A DNA stretch of 30,978 bases from a virus, in IMG/VR virus record IMGVR_UViG_3300043464_002452, positions 1 through 30,978 of that record. One strand, 5' to 3'. The translations under genes and the position numbers were made by a program. Below, piece by piece: positions 29,343 to 30,978 of the stretch (position 1 is the stretch's first letter; the number at the start of each line of letters is the position of its first letter). The notes below the pieces were generated by a model, which was not told the origin of the DNA, did no database searches, and worked only from the letters and a program-made list of their open reading frames with translations.

Positions 29343-29421
29343 CCGATCCGAAACGGGAACCTTTCCCGTATGCCTAGCGGCTCAATTCTAGGCACTGATG
29401 AGGATAGAAGGAGTTACGGCT
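29341..29421 (+). ncRNA. Type II hammerhead ribozyme
   Basis: All core elements are present in the circular order of a type II hammerhead. Stem II left strand: AGCCG (29341-29345) and ATCC (29346-29349). Core GAA (29350-29352). Stem III ACGGGAA-CCT-TTCCCGT (29353-29369), giving A15.1-U16.1. Cleavage base A17 (29370), triplet GUA. Stem I TGCCTAG (29371-29377), 10-base loop, CTAGGCA (29388-29394). Core CTGATGA (29395-29401). Stem II right strand GGAT (29402-29405), an internal loop, and CGGCT (29417-29421). Predicted self-cleavage is after 29370. A competing hairpin GGATAG/CTATCC (29402-29407 with 29420-29425) could switch it off. The internal loop contains AAGGAG (29408-29413). Confidence 0.88.
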
Positions 29422-29431
29422 ATCCTAAAAT

Positions 29432-29450
29432 GGGAGGTGCAATTCCTCCC
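29432..29450 (+). other. GC-rich hairpin downstream of the ribozyme
   Basis: GGGAGG (29432-29437), loop TGCAATT, CCTCCC (29445-29450), six perfect pairs, not followed by a T tract. It may shield the GGAGG from ribosomes or insulate the ribozyme fold. Confidence 0.55.
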
Positions 29451-29473
29451 TCTACAAATCGATATATTTGAAC

Positions 29474-29746
29474 ATGAACATGAACGAGGAATCCAGAAAA
29501 ATACTAGGAACAATTGCAAGGCTAGAGAACGTATCGTATCTTTTGATTGCTATCTTAATCGGAATGGCAGTGTTTGGAGTAGGTCAAACACTCCACAAAG
29601 CTAATCACTACCTTACATCACAAGGACACGAAAACCCAAAAGTACTATTGCTTCCATCTTGGAGGTGTGGAACATTTACCGAATTGAATTTCCGTCGTTC
29701 TGACGGAAATAGAGAATATTTGTGTGTAAAACAGATAAAGAGGTAG
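29474..29746 (+). CDS. Small membrane protein downstream of the ribozyme
   Basis: ATG 29474 (or 29480; MNMNMNEESRK) starts a 90-residue protein with one transmembrane helix (VSYLLIAILIGMAVFGVGQT) and a C-terminal domain reading LLPSWRCGTFTELNFRRSDG, ending CVKQIKR. No Shine-Dalgarno lies at normal distance; the nearest purine-rich strings are in the ribozyme stem II loop (AAGGAG) and the 29432 hairpin. Translation may therefore depend on RNA structure or processing. Function unknown. Confidence 0.5.
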   Translation: MNMNEESRKILGTIARLENVSYLLIAILIGMAVFGVGQTLHKANHYLTSQGHENPKVLLLPSWRCGTFTELNFRRSDGNREYLCVKQIKR

Positions 29747-29826
29747 GTTGTCCAATCAGTACTTAACGAAGTGAAACCTAATAAGATGATGCCGTAGCAA
29801 ATGCAGATTGGCGCATAGAAGATTAA

Positions 29827-29863
29827 GGTTATCAGTTATCAGTAACCATTATTTAGGAGTAAA
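29827..29863 (+). repeat. CAGTTAT-type heptamer repeat, copy 4
   Basis: GGTTATCAGTTATCAGTAAC, then CATTATTTAGGAGTAAA, before ATG 29867. The preceding 29747-29826 holds no gene that can be supported. Confidence 0.7.
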
Positions 29864-29866
29864 ACA

Positions 29867-30334
29867 ATGACAATGATGGATATAGGACAATTCCCTAAGA
29901 TTGACTCAGCCCCGCAAGAGTTCAAGTTAACCTGGTACGAAACAAAGTTAATTTATCCTTTTAAATACTCAGAAGGAGTTCATTATTTTATCCAAAAGGA
30001 TCAAAAATGGATAATCGACGAAATTGCTAAATGGGTAAAGGAAAGAGAACATTGCAAAGAAGATTTTCCTTTAATTATTGACTGGAAACTAAAAATAAGT
30101 TCAAATTCAGATCATTTTGCTACACTAACCTGCGAAAATCGCCAAAATGCCGACTTTAAGTTTGCCTTTTTTGCATTTTTCCCAAATACTGATATTGAGT
30201 TATTCTACGATGGTAATCCCATAGACGAAGTAAGCTTTTGCTTACTTACTAATCCCGATCCCTCTGAAATGATGTTAATGCTTGAAGAAGAATGGATATA
30301 TTTACTTAGTATTGCATCAAGATTATTTACTTAG
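29867..30334 (+). CDS. DUF6876-like protein
   Basis: A 155-residue protein whose layout resembles a family annotated DUF6876: FKLTWYETKLIYPFKYSEGV, HYFIQKDQKWIIDEIAKWV (Y-T-x-GV-y-----WLlD-Ia pattern), IIDWKLKI (WxL), then a beta segment (FATLTCENRQNADFKFAFFA) and an acidic, hydrophobic end. The match is by pattern of aromatic and Asp residues only. An AGGAGT ribosome site from the repeat element precedes it; the start could also be the second Met (MMDIGQ). Confidence 0.5.
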   Translation: MTMMDIGQFPKIDSAPQEFKLTWYETKLIYPFKYSEGVHYFIQKDQKWIIDEIAKWVKEREHCKEDFPLIIDWKLKISSNSDHFATLTCENRQNADFKFAFFAFFPNTDIELFYDGNPIDEVSFCLLTNPDPSEMMLMLEEEWIYLLSIASRLFT

Positions 30335-30338
30335 TTTC

Positions 30339-30361
30339 GATCAGTTATCAGTTATCAGTCA
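30339..30361 (+). repeat. CAGTTAT-type heptamer repeat, copy 5
   Basis: GATCAGTTATCAGTTATCAG followed by TCA, between the 30334 stop and ATG 30385, here without the AGGAGT tail. Confidence 0.7.
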
Positions 30362-30384
30362 ATAAACATCAACCAAACAAAAAA

Positions 30385-30936
30385 ATGAAACCTCTGTATA
30401 AATTAGGCAAATATCACAATCTAGACAAGCTAAACAAGATAGTAGAATTGAGCAGTTCTACTACCTTTTCTGCAAGAGCAAAACACAATTGGGTTAACAA
30501 TCCTTTTTCAGAGTTGTTTGATCCTTATTCTCTATGGTGGACATTGGGGGTAGAATGGCACGTTGACGACATTGATAAAGATAAAAAATATTCAATTATT
30601 TTAGTTGTTCAGGGTGACAACTACGAACTCTACTCTTCTACAGTAAACAATGATACCTTAGAAAAACTCTTGAAAGATTATAATCCCTTTAAAAGTATGG
30701 ATGATCAAATAAACTCTTTATTAGTCCAAAGAAAAGATACACAAAGATTGGTTTTAAAAGCAGGAGATATTTTGCTGCTGGACATATCCTGCTACCATAA
30801 GCTGGAAAACACAAAAAAAACAGAAGACCCTTTTATTTTTATTACCTTAGATATTGACTTTATTCCAAGAGTCAAGGAAGCGGTCAAGGTTGTCAATTAT
30901 TTTGTTCACGATTTTTTTGTAATCAATGAGGAGTAA
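30385..30936 (+). CDS. Putative cupin/2-oxoglutarate-Fe(II)-type protein
   Basis: A 183-residue protein with a possible metal triad: His59-x-Asp61 in EWHVDDID, and His138 in LLLDISCYHKLEN, separated by beta strands (YSIILVVQGDNYELYSS, LVLKAGDILLL). The H-x-D...H arrangement in a double-stranded beta-helix-like sequence (G-D-I-L-L-L before the distal His) is typical of 2OG-Fe(II) oxygenases and some cupins. Arg163 could bind 2OG. Phage relatives modify bases or proteins; no substrate can be named. The N-terminal 45 residues are not recognised. Confidence 0.4.
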   Translation: MKPLYKLGKYHNLDKLNKIVELSSSTTFSARAKHNWVNNPFSELFDPYSLWWTLGVEWHVDDIDKDKKYSIILVVQGDNYELYSSTVNNDTLEKLLKDYNPFKSMDDQINSLLVQRKDTQRLVLKAGDILLLDISCYHKLENTKKTEDPFIFITLDIDFIPRVKEAVKVVNYFVHDFFVINEE

Positions 30937-30940
30937 AACA

Positions 30941-30978
30941 ATGGGAGAAGAAATTAAAGAATGTATGTCTCCAAGCCA
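30941..30978 (+). CDS. Start of a further gene (3' partial)
   Basis: ATG 30941 follows the previous stop by 4 bases, with GAGGAG (30928-30933) as ribosome site. Only MGEEIKECMSPS is visible before the window ends, so the product is unknown. Confidence 0.5.
   Translation, partial: MGEEIKECMSPS

Noticed and set aside
29430-29471. A 14-codon leader peptide between the ribozyme and the 29474 gene
   Set aside because: The AAGGAG is 16 bases from its ATG, too far for a normal ribosome site, and the peptide has no notable composition.
29398-29604. A 68-codon plus-strand frame overlapping the ribozyme
   Set aside because: It runs through the ribozyme core and hairpins in another frame, lacks a start signal, and the membrane protein frame at 29474 is a better coding candidate.

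Overview
The window looks like a segment of a tailed double-stranded DNA phage (or prophage) of a phycobilisome-containing cyanobacterium. The phage evidence is a set of head, tail and lysis genes: tail-assembly protein, GH19 endolysin, portal, minor head protein, prohead protease, major capsid protein and tail fibres. The cyanobacterial evidence is a phage-borne nblA gene, a thymidylate synthase of the MtrA-like/DUF4346 architecture known from cyanobacteria and archaea, a DUF6464-like gene, and heptameric CAGTTAT short tandem repeats. No terminase, DNA polymerase, integrase or reverse transcriptase is visible, so the window is only part of the genome.

Layout. (1) 1-3017: end of a tail-assembly gene, a membrane/coiled-coil protein, the endolysin and a small gene. 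(2) 3096-11378: portal, a DNA methyltransferase with a GC-rich centre, small acidic proteins, a MuF-like minor head protein, a capsid protease, a major capsid protein with a scaffold-like N-terminus, a probable connector, a RusA-like resolvase and a small membrane protein. (3) 11375-13931: one minus-strand gene, then an accessory cluster with a decayed PIN toxin, a ribbon-helix-helix-like protein, small unknowns and nblA. (4) 13924-20321: nucleotide metabolism, with thyA, nrdA and nrdB separated by small genes. (5) 24229-20507, minus strand: tail-fibre module ending in a GC-rich adhesin-like gene next to a truncated AT-rich paralogue. (6) 24230-25226: 1 kb of non-coding DNA built from large direct and inverted repeats around the core TTGTAGATA. 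This is a candidate replication origin or operator array. (7) 25227-27609: regulators (antirepressor-like, PadR, Xre), a CAU tRNA and a second cell-wall enzyme. (8) 27593 to the end: a plus-strand cluster in which most genes are preceded by a CAGTTAT-type repeat. It includes an FGE-fold protein whose C-terminus resembles a diversity-generating-retroelement target, and a hammerhead ribozyme.

How the genes work together (inference): NblA would trigger phycobilisome breakdown, which could free amino acids and reduce light capture. ThyA and NrdAB would supply dNTPs for phage replication, and the methyltransferase would protect the DNA. The structural genes build a head and a tail. GH19 lysin plus membrane proteins would release progeny.

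The strongest unusual signal is a complete type II hammerhead ribozyme core at 29341-29421, starting in the stop codon of the preceding gene. Next are the inverted-repeat region 24411-25090 and the tail-adhesin replacement at 20507-21556.
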